Position numbers and translations under genes: made by a program
The notes under the pieces: generated by a model
What the model was told of the DNA's origin: nothing
The model's input: the letters and a program-made list of their open reading frames with translations, nothing else
The model's database searches: none
Assembly (NCBI RefSeq): GCF_026914185.1
Contig: NC_070564.1
Span: forward strand, 2,232,001-2,296,000
Direction of reading: 5' to 3'
Source: Puccinia triticina
Taxonomy: Eukaryota > Basidiomycota > Pucciniomycetes > Pucciniales > Pucciniaceae
DNA length: 64,000 bases
Shown: piece by piece, positions 20,376 through 30,081 of the stretch
How the letters are laid out: each line of letters begins with the position of its first letter
How positions within the stretch are numbered: the first letter of the stretch is position 1

Positions 20376-22662
20376 TAGAGATGAAACTTGGGTACCTGCT
20401 AGTTTTTTTGCCAAAACCAGCACCACTTGTCAGGTACTGATTAATTTTTAGCTGAGGCTGGGGAAAGACAAGAGGAAAGCTCAAGGCCAGGAACAAAACA
20501 AGGAAGCCTGGGAGGGCTAAGCTGATTAGCTGTGAAGGGGAAAAAGGCCCCTCACTACAAGAGACTCTCAGGTCTCAGGGAACAGGCGCAGGAACTGATA
20601 GATTTTCATTCCTAGTCTGTCTGGATATTTAAGCTCTTACAAATGTGGGACAAGGTGTGAGACAGAAGGTGGAGATGAATATGCATCTGGAAGGATAAGG
20701 GAATGAGTGACAGGCAATGGAAAGGGAAAGAAGAGAGGGAGAGATGTGAAATTCCAACAGGTACCGGCAATACTTTTGGCAGGTACCCCAGGTACCCCCT
20801 TTGGCACTGAGCTGGATGCATATGTATCCAGCTCCCCGGAAGCAACGCTGAAACAAATACTTTACACAGAAAGTATCATGGGGTTTTCAGCCAACTTGCA
20901 AAGCTAAAAAACATCTTTGTTGGATTGAATGAGCCCTAATTTGAATAGGTCAGAAAATAATTTTCATTGGGATACAGATACATGAAAAGATACATGCCTA
21001 TACATTGCAGGTACAGTATCTGTTTCAGTGTTGCCGGAAGGAGTCAATCCAGCTTAGTGATGGAGTTCTCCCAGCAAGCTGGAAATATTCAGCTTGCTGG
21101 GAGGATTCCTCTTGGCGAGCTGGATACAAATGTATCCAGCTCCCTGGGAGGATTCCTCTTGGCAAGCTGGATACAAATGTATCCAGCTCCCTGGGAGGAT
21201 TCCTCTTGGCAAGCTGAATACATTTCTGGGAGGATTCATCTTGGTGAGCTGGATACAAATGTACACAGCTCCCTGTGAGGAGTCCCCTTGGAAAGCTGGC
21301 CAGCTCCCCAAGAGGAGTCCCCTCCGTGAGCTGGATACAAATGTATACAGCTCCCTGGGAGGAGTACCCTTGGAAAGCTGGCCAGCTCCCCAGGAGGAGT
21401 CAGGAGGAGTCCCCTCCGTGAGCTGGATACACATGTATCCAGCTCACTGCAATAAATTCTCCCAGCAAGGTGGATACTTGTATCCATCTTGGAAAGGGAT
21501 TGGTCCTCCCGGCAAGCTAGATACATAATAGGGGGTTTCAAACCACCTCCAGGAAGTCTTCCAGGTAGCACTTTCCAAAAAATAAACACCTCCTGGAATG
21601 TCTCCTGCATCCACAAGGTCCAGGAAATCAGGAAAAACAAGTCCAAAACAAAGAAACAGTACCATATTTGACCTTAGCCTTGAACAGAACTGAACCCCCT
21701 GGGACTTTCTTTCTTGCCATCTTCCCACCACACAGTCATTGGGAGGACTCAAACCCTCTCAATGACCGGTCTGAACGGTCATCTCAAGGACTCAAGGTGC
21801 TTGATGGCCAGTGTTAGTGCTGGTCATCAAGATGACTCAAGCTTCTTAATGACCAGCCTGACCTTTCATCAAGAGAACTCAAGCTCCTCAATGAACAGTC
21901 TGGACGGTCATTCTTGATGACCAGTAAAAACTGGTCATCAAGAATGGGAACTCAAACCCTCTTAACAACCGGTCTGACCCGTCAATCACAAGGACTCAAG
22001 TTTCTCAAGGACCCAAGTTGCTTGATGACTAGTACAAACTGGTTATTGAGATGACACAAGCTTCTTGATGAATGGTGACCAGTCATTCCAATAGCTCAAG
22101 ATCATCAATGGCTGGTCTGTTTGGTCATTGGGAGGAATCAAACCCTCCTGATGACCTGTAAAAACGGGTCAGAAAGAGGACTTAAGCTGCTCAATGACCA
22201 GTACAAACTGGCCGTTGATATGACTCAAAGCTTCTCAATGGCTGTTTTGTACTGGCCATCAAGTGTGGCGGGGGGGAATTCTTCCTGGAAATCCCAACAT
22301 GGAAGGATTCCTGGAGGTGGTTTGAAACCCCCTATTATCCAGCTTGGCGAGGGAGTTCCACCCGGTGAGATGGAGAGGAGTCCCCTTGCCAAGCTGGATA
22401 CATGTGTATCCAGCTTGACAAGAGGAATACTCCTAGAAAGCTGAATTTTTCCAGCTTGCTGGGAGAACTCCACCTCTGAGCTGGATCTACCGGTTCCCGG
22501 TCTTGTATTCCCCCGTGGGGTGGGGGGTACTTGTGGGTGGCACCTGGCTTCCTCACTGCTTTCCAGCCAAAACCAAGTACCGCATGTGTGTGTGGTGGGT
22601 GCAAGGGGTACCTGCCAAGCAGTGCATGGTGCCCCCCAACAGGTACCAAATATTCATCTCTA
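20376..22662. mobile_element. Large non-autonomous hAT-like element D
   Basis: Ends are TAGAGATGAAACTTGGGTACC and, reversed, TAGAGATGAATATTTGGTACC; the 8-bp duplication CACTATGT is exact (20368-20375 and 22663-22670). Both subterminal zones carry GGTACC motifs. The middle is an array of inverted units GGCAAGCTGGATACAA/TTGTATCCAGCTTGCC (21060-21525 and 22338-22490), split by the nested MITE at 21528. No transposase was found. Confidence 0.82.
21528..22335. mobile_element. TA-target MITE with TAGGGGG ends (E), nested in D
   Basis: The inverted ends share ATAGGGGGTTTCAAACCACC on both sides and continue to CTCCAGGAA. TA is duplicated outside (21526-21527, 22336-22337). The same termini occur on the shorter elements at 40536-40692 and 52627-52854. 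The interior (21735-22260) is an array of units like CAATGACCGGTCTGAACGGTCATC. A TA target suggests the Tc1/mariner group. Confidence 0.75.
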
Positions 22663-22989
22663 CACTATGTTCCTGGGAGTGTGCCACTCAATAAAACAAA
22701 CAGGAAAAACATCAGCCAAAGTTGAATGAGCAAGTGTGGGCTTCCACCCTTTTGGTGGGAGGAAAACTTTGAACTGCAATCACAAGCTTTCCTCCCAACT
22801 TTAAGGATGTCTGTTCAGGGTTTATTGAAGAGCTACATGTAGGCTAAGCTGTTCATCCTACCCAAACTCTAAAGGAGTAAATAATCTTGTGAGTTTTTAA
22901 TGATCCTTATAAAATCACAGTTTGAAATTTTTTACACTGGCACAAGTCACTAGAACAAAAATTCAAGCAAGTGCCACCAGTTGAAACTA

Positions 22990-23572
22990 ACTTAACTAAG
23001 TCCCTCTCTTTGTGGAGGGGACTCTGTCCTGCAGGGACCCTCCAAAGGAGGGTCTTATACACTCAGTGGACCCCGCGGCCTGAGAGAATCAGGAACTTGG
23101 CCTTTTTCAATCCTGTCTAGCTTCATCACATCACATCATGTGATTGAGTTGTAGGGGAACAAAAGATGCAGAACATCAAGGAGAATCTTTCCACCTATTG
23201 TCCTATTTTTAGGGATATGTAATGACATTCAAATGTCTTTTTTTGCAACTTCATCTAGTTGGCTTTATCCCGTATCACACATGTTGCACTGTACAGAATC
23301 TGGAATCCATGATGTTACAACTCTGATTACAGCTCAATAAGAGGTGCTGAGGATGGGAAAAAATATTAGAAAGATAGGGACAGCTTGGGCCATCCCAGAA
23401 ATGTAAACAATTTCAAAAATGGTGCAGAGGCTCATGAGGGAGAGTGATTCTAAAAATGTCCCCACCAAAAGTCATAATTCTCTCAGGCTGCGGGGTCCAC
23501 ATAGCCCCGAAGTCCCTCCTTTGGAGGTGGCTTTGCTCCCCTGAGGAGGGAATTAGCTAAGTTAGAGTTGAC
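22990..23572. repeat. Inverted-repeat insertion with GAGGGACTT ends, inside K
   Basis: The left arm (CTAACTTAACTAAGTCCCTC, then CCTCCAAAGGAGGG, then GGACCCCGCGGCCTGAGAGAAT) is mirrored by the right arm near 23480-23572. The AACTTAAC and AAGTCCC words recall the 115-bp element at 47338. It may be a Mutator-like MITE. Confidence 0.45.
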
Positions 23573-23849
23573 CTGTGACATACTACTGTGTAAATTCCAT
23601 TCTAGCTATGCTCAAGCAAAAATCATTTTTTTGCACAGTCACTGTGAATGGAAGGTTGGCCAAAGGCAACCTATGACAAAGGTTTTCCCTCACAAGATTA
23701 TTTAGGCCCCATTTGGCACCTATATAATCAGCAATATATTTCACAATTATATTGGTGAAATACTGATGGTGTTTGGCAAAGCAACATATCCAATTCCCTG
23801 TAATTACATTACTGCCCCTCAATATATTGGCAGCTCAGACCTGGTACAT

Positions 23850-24240
23850 ACATACATATCATACACCCTTGCCACCGGTCATTGAGAGGTTTGACTGGTG
23901 CTCAATGTGTACACAACCTCTCGATGATCTTGATGACCAGTCAACCGGTCATTGAGAAGTAGGATACATACACCTTCTAATAGATTACGGGTCACACAAG
24001 TCATCCAGGTGTTATATATTCCTTCTTGATGACCAGTCAACCGGTCATCAAGAGGTTAGGTTCCTCTAGATGACCAGTTGAACAGGCCATGCTCATCTGG
24101 ATGATCATTTGAACAGGCCATCCCAAAGCCTTTGATTGCTAGTTTGACCGGTAATTGAGATCAACTGTTTGATCTTGTTGACCTGTCATTGAGATTGATC
24201 AAGAGGAATTCAATGCTTCAATTACCGGTTGACTGGCATG
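23850..24240. repeat. GACCGGTCATCAAG palindromic array in K
   Basis: Repeated units TTGATGACCAGTCAACCGGT and CATCAAGAGG in both orientations. The same unit family fills element E and recurs at 26000-26110 and 55090-55225. Confidence 0.65.
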
Positions 24241-24870
24241 GTGATTTATATAGGCAAGCGTGGTAGAATGTCCACTTGGGGATAGCGCGGGCGGGAATGC
24301 ACAGAGCGGCTCAGGCAGAGTGCATTCCGGTGACATAAGCACTGAGGATGATGTCAGAAAAGCACGCTAGGAGAGCTTACGGAAAGTCATGCGCGGACCG
24401 GAATGCACGGATTGCGGACCACGGATTTTGGATCGGGTATTTGGATCAGAGTGGAAAAGACAGGGCTGGACTGCAGCGGACTACACACCTGGACTGGTAG
24501 CAGTGGTGCGTCAGCGGGTGAGCCACGACAGCCAAAGCGGGTGGAACCGGGGTGGAGGCGGTGGTGAGAGACTGACTGGCGGGGGCTAGACAGAGGACGG
24601 TGGGAGGTCAAGCGTTGGAGATGAGCGGAGTCTGGGAGAGTGACATGCGGAAGAGTGGGTAGAGCTGGAGGACTAGTGCGGGAAAGTGTCCGACGTGCGG
24701 GATTGGGTGGGAACGACAATGTGCATGGAGTGAATGACGGGAAAAGGGGGCTCATAGATTTTCTCTTCTCTTTCCTTATCCTATTATCCTATCATCTTAC
24801 AGATTACTCATTATTGTACTTCCAACTTACAAACATACTAGCGAATTAGGAGATATATTTGTGACCTTAT
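24241..24870 (+). repeat. Dispersed repeat holding the hAT-2 empty site
   Basis: The part 24560-24690 matches the two sides of hAT-2 (4534-4616 and 8374-8425). CTGGGAG occurs once at 24632-24638. No recognised coding domain. Confidence 0.55.
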
Positions 24871-24875
24871 CTTTA

Positions 24876-25009
24876 CTGGAGGACTTCCCGTCAATCTGGG
24901 AACCCAGATTTTTCCAGATTTTGCGGGGAAATCTGGGCTCAATCTTCCCAGATTTCCCTGCAAAATCTGGGAAAATCTGGGTTTCCAGATTGGCGGGAAG
25001 TCCTCCACT
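24876..25009. repeat. CCAGATT foldback
   Basis: Nearly the entire 134 bp is one hairpin: TGGAGGACTTCCCG at the left end and its complement at the right, with repeated AATCTGGG/CCCAGATT between. No target duplication was recognised. Confidence 0.6.
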
Positions 25010-25046
25010 TCCAGAGTTACTTGCAGATTCTGTGCTTACGGAGTGC

Positions 25047-25814
25047 TAGGGAATAACGATTTGGACCCGTTTCTAGGTACCCGGCACCGCCTGGCGGGTA
25101 CCGCCGGCACCCGCCACGCACCCGCCGGGCGGTGCCGGGTGCCTGTTTTTTCGTGAAAAGTGGGGGGGGTACCCGGGTACCGCTTGAGGTACCCACTCAA
25201 GTGCCTCCCAATGCGGCAGGGGCTGGAGCCCGTGCCTAATACATCGCACCCGGCGAGCCGGACTTTGACCATCTCGCCAAGAGAAATTCACACCTCTCCG
25301 CGAGATGGATTTGTACCAGCTCGCTAAGAGGAATGCGTCCCTCCCGGCGAGCTGGACTTTGACCAGCTCGGCGAGAGAAATCTACACCTCTCGGCGAGAA
25401 ATCCATCTCGCCATGGGGTGTGTCTCTTGGCGAGCTGGTCAAAGTCCAGCTCGCCAAGGGGTGTGTCTCTTGGAGAGCTGGTCAAAGTCCAGCTCGCCGA
25501 GAGGAATACACACCTCCTGGCGAGCTGAATTTTTACACCAGCTCGCTGGGTTCTTCCCGGTGAGCTGGTCAAAGCCCAGTCCGCCGAGAGGTGGGTATTC
25601 ATCTAGGCAAGCTGGACTTGACCAGCTCGCCAAGAGACATACCTCTTGGCAAGCTGGACTTTGGGGAATTGGTGTCCCCAGTCCCGTACGCCAAGTATGT
25701 GAAAAAAGGCACAAAGTACCGCCGGTACCCGCCAGGCGGTGCCAGGTGCGGTACTTGGTCCCTGCTTTGGGAAAAAAACCTACCCGGTACCCGGGTCCAA
25801 ATCGTTATTCCCTA
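25047..25814. mobile_element. hAT-like MITE with TAGGGAATAACG ends (B)
   Basis: Inverted ends TAGGGAATAACGATTTGGAC (and reversed at the right) are flanked by the exact 8-bp duplication CGGAGTGC (25039-25046, 25815-25822). Subterminal GGTACC/GGCGGGTACC motifs resemble elements D and F. The centre (25305-25660) is an array of inverted units GGCGAGCTGGACTTTGACC/CCAGCTCGCC. Long open frames through this array are repeat artefacts. Confidence 0.82.
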
Positions 25815-26514
25815 CGGAGTGCAGAGCTTTATTCACTTGCGGATCATTACGCTATAGATCAGGCTCAGTGAGGAGCGCTGAAGGCTAGCGGATAGTAGCA
25901 GTGCGGAGCCAAGTCACCGACAATCACACAGCCCGGACACTAATATTCTTGAAGAAGGCAGTCAGCGGACATTTCCACCGACTAACCAGCTTTTATTCTC
26001 ACACCGGTCATTGAAAGGGTGAAATCCACCAGAGACCAGTTTAAAGAGGTTAAGTTATCTATTTTTGTTTTTGATGACCAGTCAAGCGGTCATCAAGAGG
26101 GAGAAGTTCCTCCCAATGAATAACGGGGCCTTAGAGTTATCATGTGTCAACTGGTGGCACTTGCTTGAATTTTTCTTGTAGTGAGTGGATCAAGCAACCT
26201 GGGCATGACAAAAAAGTGATATCAGGACAAAAACTGATGGTTTTCAATATTCATTATGAAAATGATGAGCAGTGATAAGAAAACTACATAAAATCAAAAC
26301 AGCAACAAGACACAGTACTTTGTTTGTCTGTGAAGCAAATTGAGTGGATGTGAAAAACAAAGCAGCTACAGGGTGAGAAAGGCAAAATAGAGGGCTTTCA
26401 GACCAAAGAAAAAACTTATAATGCAGGGAATTTTGACATAAGGCATAGGCCTCCACTGATGTCAACATCTCTGCTGCTTGCTCCCACTTCCCCCCTGTGC
26501 AGGCTTAGTTAAGC

Positions 26515-26640
26515 TTGAGTTTGTGGGTCTGTTGGGTTGGGCTGATATTGCAAGTTTTCCCCAAAAGCCAACCCAAACCTGGCCTAAAGATGGCTGGGTT
26601 CAGGGGGCCCATCACCAGCAAAATAAAATAGTCAGTTGAT
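26515..26640 (+). repeat. Dispersed repeat, related to 8435-8560
   Basis: It shares TTTGTGGGTCTGTTGGG and CCCCAAAAGC with the minus strand at 8435-8560. Confidence 0.4.
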
Positions 26641-26764
26641 GACAAGTGACATAATGCCAGCTCCAGCCAGTTACCCACCATCTATCCAATATCTATCCAC
26701 TATCTACCCCAATTTCCCAACCATCTCCTCAACTTCGTAAATTTACCAAGGAGGTCCTGTTCAG

Positions 26765-27335
26765 TTTTTGATGAGCCCAACTGATCCTCAGTTCTGTCCA
26801 GCTGAGGCTCAGCTTTGATACCCAGCTCATACTCAGCTTTTTTGCCCAGGTCATACTCAGCTTTTTCATGCAGCTCACTCTCATCATTGGAATAAAGCCT
26901 TTGACCAGTCCTTGCCCAGCTGATGCTCAGCTTTTTACTATTCCTGGCGAAGCTGATGCTCAGCTTTTTACCAGTTGTTTCTCAGCCTTTTCTTAGTTGG
27001 CCCAGCTGATTCTCAGCTTTGACCCAGTCCTGGGCCAGCTAGCCAGCTGATGCTCAGCTTGCTGAGTATCAGCTGAGCCAGGCCAGGGATAAAGATGGGT
27101 ATCAGCTTGGAAAGTACCAGAGACGAAAATCATCTAGGCAAGGGCCAAAGCTGAGCATCAACTGAGCCATGGCCAAGGCTGAGCATCAGCTGTGCCAGGG
27201 CCAAAGATGATCATCAGGTGGCCGGTGCCAAAGCTGAGCATCACCTGGACCAGGGCAAAAGATGAGCATCAGCTGAGCCAGGGTAAAAGCTGAGCATCAC
27301 CTGGGCCAGGGCAAAAGCTGAGCATCATCTGGTTT
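26765..27335. repeat. CAGCTGATGCTCAGCTTT large inverted array
   Basis: The left half repeats CAGCTGATGCTCAGCTTTT-like units; after about 27060 the complement AAAGCTGAGCATCAGCTGAG repeats. The whole is a giant imperfect palindrome. Termini and duplication were not found. Confidence 0.65.
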
Positions 27336-27339
27336 TGTC

Positions 27340-29315
27340 ACATTGAGTGCTTTGCTCCTGAAACCTGTCATGTGAGCCCTAGATGTGCTGGTGGAGAGGA
27401 GCAGCATTGGAGCAGTGTTGGAGCTGAAAGCAAAGCTGCATCATGTCATTGTCACTTGCCATCAAGTGACTACTTTTTTTCCTGGTGCATTGGGGCTCCT
27501 GCCCAATTGCCATCCCCATTGTCATACATCACCACTCAAAAACAAGTTTGGATTTGTGTGGGCTGAACCACACGTTTTCAGACAGGTTGGTGCATAGCTC
27601 CCACATCAGAACACGGTTGGGTGTGCTTTGTGGTGTAAGAAGGTGGGATCTGTAGCCGGGCTGCAGATATGCAGGGAGGTTACCACCCACTCTGCAGTTG
27701 AGACGTAGGAGGCTTTGTGTAAGCCCAAGGTATATGGGATAACGGAAAACTAGAGACTTGCTAGCAGAATTTCTCGACAGGAGGTCTATTCCCGCTTAGA
27801 TTTGAGTTTGATATAATATTTTGTGAGGCTGTTAGGGAGCGTTAAGTTATGGTGGGGCTTTATTTGGATAACTTGAGGTTGATTCCTTTTCAAGATATTC
27901 ACATGATTTAATTGGCAGTGATACAAAGATTTTGCCACACGGAAAAGAGCTTCCTGGTGGTTACAAGATATTATTTATATTCTAACAAACAGCTAAAGAA
28001 TTTTCCAGAAATAAGTACTATTTCTTTATCAGTATAATGACAAATAAATAAATTACAATGTTCCTGTGATCTTCTGATAAAAATAAGAGAAGAGTTTTCT
28101 ACCAAAAGGCAGATGAAATCTGCTGATTGATTACTATGCTAATTACCAAAGTTTGAGCAAAGATTGAATCTGATAATAAGACTAGATAAAATCTGTCTTA
28201 ATAAAAGTAAACAACTCATGTTGCATCAGTATCATACCAGCATGCCTTTAAGTAAAAGAAAAGGTTTTAAAAAAAGTAACTTTACTTGAATAAAATATTG
28301 AGTAAGAGTTTACTTCTCAGTTTTGCTGTTTTGAGTTATCAAAGGTTGATAAACTTATTTGGTCCTTGAGTCTTGAACTGGATAAAGTTATATCAAGATG
28401 TTAACATCTTTATTGTTTTGACTACAACAAACATATAGCAAAATACTTACAAGAATCTTGGCAAGTGTTCACCATTTTTATGGTAGCTCTGGTTGTTGCT
28501 AATGTTATTCAATCTGGTTTTTTACAAAGAAAGAATAAAGAGAAATTGGCTCTTTGACTAACTAATGCTGAGATCTGAAGTTTTACTTACGTTGTACCTG
28601 GTGATTGAATATTGCCTAGGTTGTAAGTCTTGACAATGATTGTGTCATTGATTGGAACAAGAGCACAAAGATTCTTGTGATCTGTCTAGTCTCTGTAGTT
28701 CACATATAAAGAGTAAATGAATATTCATTATGATTTGGTCTTGGTGAGTGTACAAAATTACTACTCACCGGGGTACTCCTCTTAATAGGGTTCTTATGAT
28801 TCCAACACAAGGAAAGTATGAGGATGAACATAGAATAAAGTAAAAGTAAGGAATTCCTCAAACAAGAATGGTGTATTTCTCAAGTTTTCCCTATTGAAAG
28901 TAAACTTTGATGGTCCTGGGAACTTGAACTTGAATAAATTTCTGCATCTGTTTGTTACAATTTGCCTCCTTTGCCTAGATCAGGCTGGGTCCAGAGTTAC
29001 ACTGCAGAGCAAGTGGCGGGAACCGTGGCACCCCATTGACCCCGCATGGGAAAAGACGCCTCAGTGGCCTGCTATGACCGCACTTTCTACAGGTTCCATT
29101 GGATGCATCTCCATGACACACCATGGGTGCCAGCTGCCATCAGAGCGTCTATGGGGTTTCCCTCACCGTGTGCAAAAATGGTTCATTTCATGTAATCAGG
29201 TTGCACTGTCCTAAAGCTGTTACATGAAATTCATTCAGCAGGCAGAGGCAAAGTCACTGTGGATTGAATGTCACATAACATCTTGATCTGGAGGGCGCAG
29301 CTGCTGGCACCCACA
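27340..29315. other. AT-rich spacer, no gene recognised
   Basis: Nearly 2 kb without a convincing coding frame, terminal repeat or RNA gene. Short frames near 27400 and 28900 have no recognisable domain. Confidence 0.5.
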
Positions 29316-29320
29316 AAAAG

Positions 29321-29444
29321 TGTTGTGACACAGTGGTAGTTCTTGACTGCGCCACCTGTCACAGGTTATGTAGCTACAGTACATAGTCTGATTTCCTCTC
29401 TATGATCGTAAAATCATCCATTATTGCGAGCTCCACTCCCAACA
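29321..29444 (+). repeat. 5' LTR of copia B
   Basis: 124 bp, TGTTGTGACACAG to CTCCCAACA. Confidence 0.93.
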
Positions 29445-29455
29445 GGTTATGAGCC
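29445..29455 (+). other. Primer-binding site of copia B
   Basis: GGTTATGAGCC, the same site as in copia A and the TRIM, complementary to the anticodon region of initiator tRNA-Met. Confidence 0.75.
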
Positions 29456-30081
29456 TCTCGCCGGAGTAGCTCAATTCCCTTTTCCTTCCCCTAAAAACAC
29501 ACACAATCAACCGTAGCCGGCACCAGGACGAGTCCATTCCTAGTAGTTTCGTCAAGAAACGAGCATCGTAGTCATATTTGACGAGCAATAGTAGTCCGCC
29601 GGCGAGTCACTCACCGTTCATTCTTTCTCTATCATCACTCGGTTTCTTCTCTTCTTCTTTAATCACCAACCGTCATCAAGCTTTGAATCATACATATCCC
29701 TAAAACAAACAAAAAAAAAAAAAAAAAAAACAGTTCTTTTCTTTTCTCTTCTTTCTGATCGATTATCCAACCAAACTCGGCCTCGGGAGTTTTAGTTCTC
29801 TCGTAATTCCTAGTCTTGTGTGGTAACGCTCACGGGTAGATTCTTGGTTTACTACTCTTTAAGCAAGCCCGTGGTGAATATCCTGCAGATATTTACGTTG
29901 GACTGATCAACCATAGCCACGGTGCCGCTGAAAGAGTTGTAGACTGAGTTTAAACTTTGTGGGTAGCCCAGAAAGTCGGGTCGTGGTTCTACTCGACCTT
30001 GGATTGCCTACGCCGACTGTGGACACCTTTCCCTTTTTTCTATCTCTCAATCCTCCATCTCACATCTTCTCCGCATCAACG

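Larger units (their letters stand above)
22948..26183. mobile_element. Non-autonomous CACTA-type element K (3.2 kb)
   Basis: The 37-bp inverted ends begin CACTAGAACAAAAATTCAAG (left) and, reversed, CACTACAAGAAAAATTCAAG (right), then share CAAGTGCCACCAGTTGA. AGT is duplicated at 22945-22947 and 26184-26186. CACTA ends with a 3-bp duplication are the signature of the En/Spm superfamily. No transposase is seen. Other elements are nested within: an inverted repeat (22990-23570), a CCAGATT foldback, and a hAT-like element at 25047. A segment at 23585-23690 is shared with the short MITE at 50165. Confidence 0.82.

Noticed and set aside
21054..21646. Open frames of 100-144 codons on both strands
   Set aside because: They read the AAGCTGGATACAA array of element D and show only repeated peptides.
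21060..22490. Possible CRISPR array
   Set aside because: Units are variable palindromes in both orientations without constant spacers, within a eukaryotic transposon with TIRs and TSD.
25305..25871. 188-codon open frame on the plus strand
   Set aside because: It runs through the GAGCTGGACTTTG array; the frame is open because the unit lacks stops, and frames on the other strand are open too.
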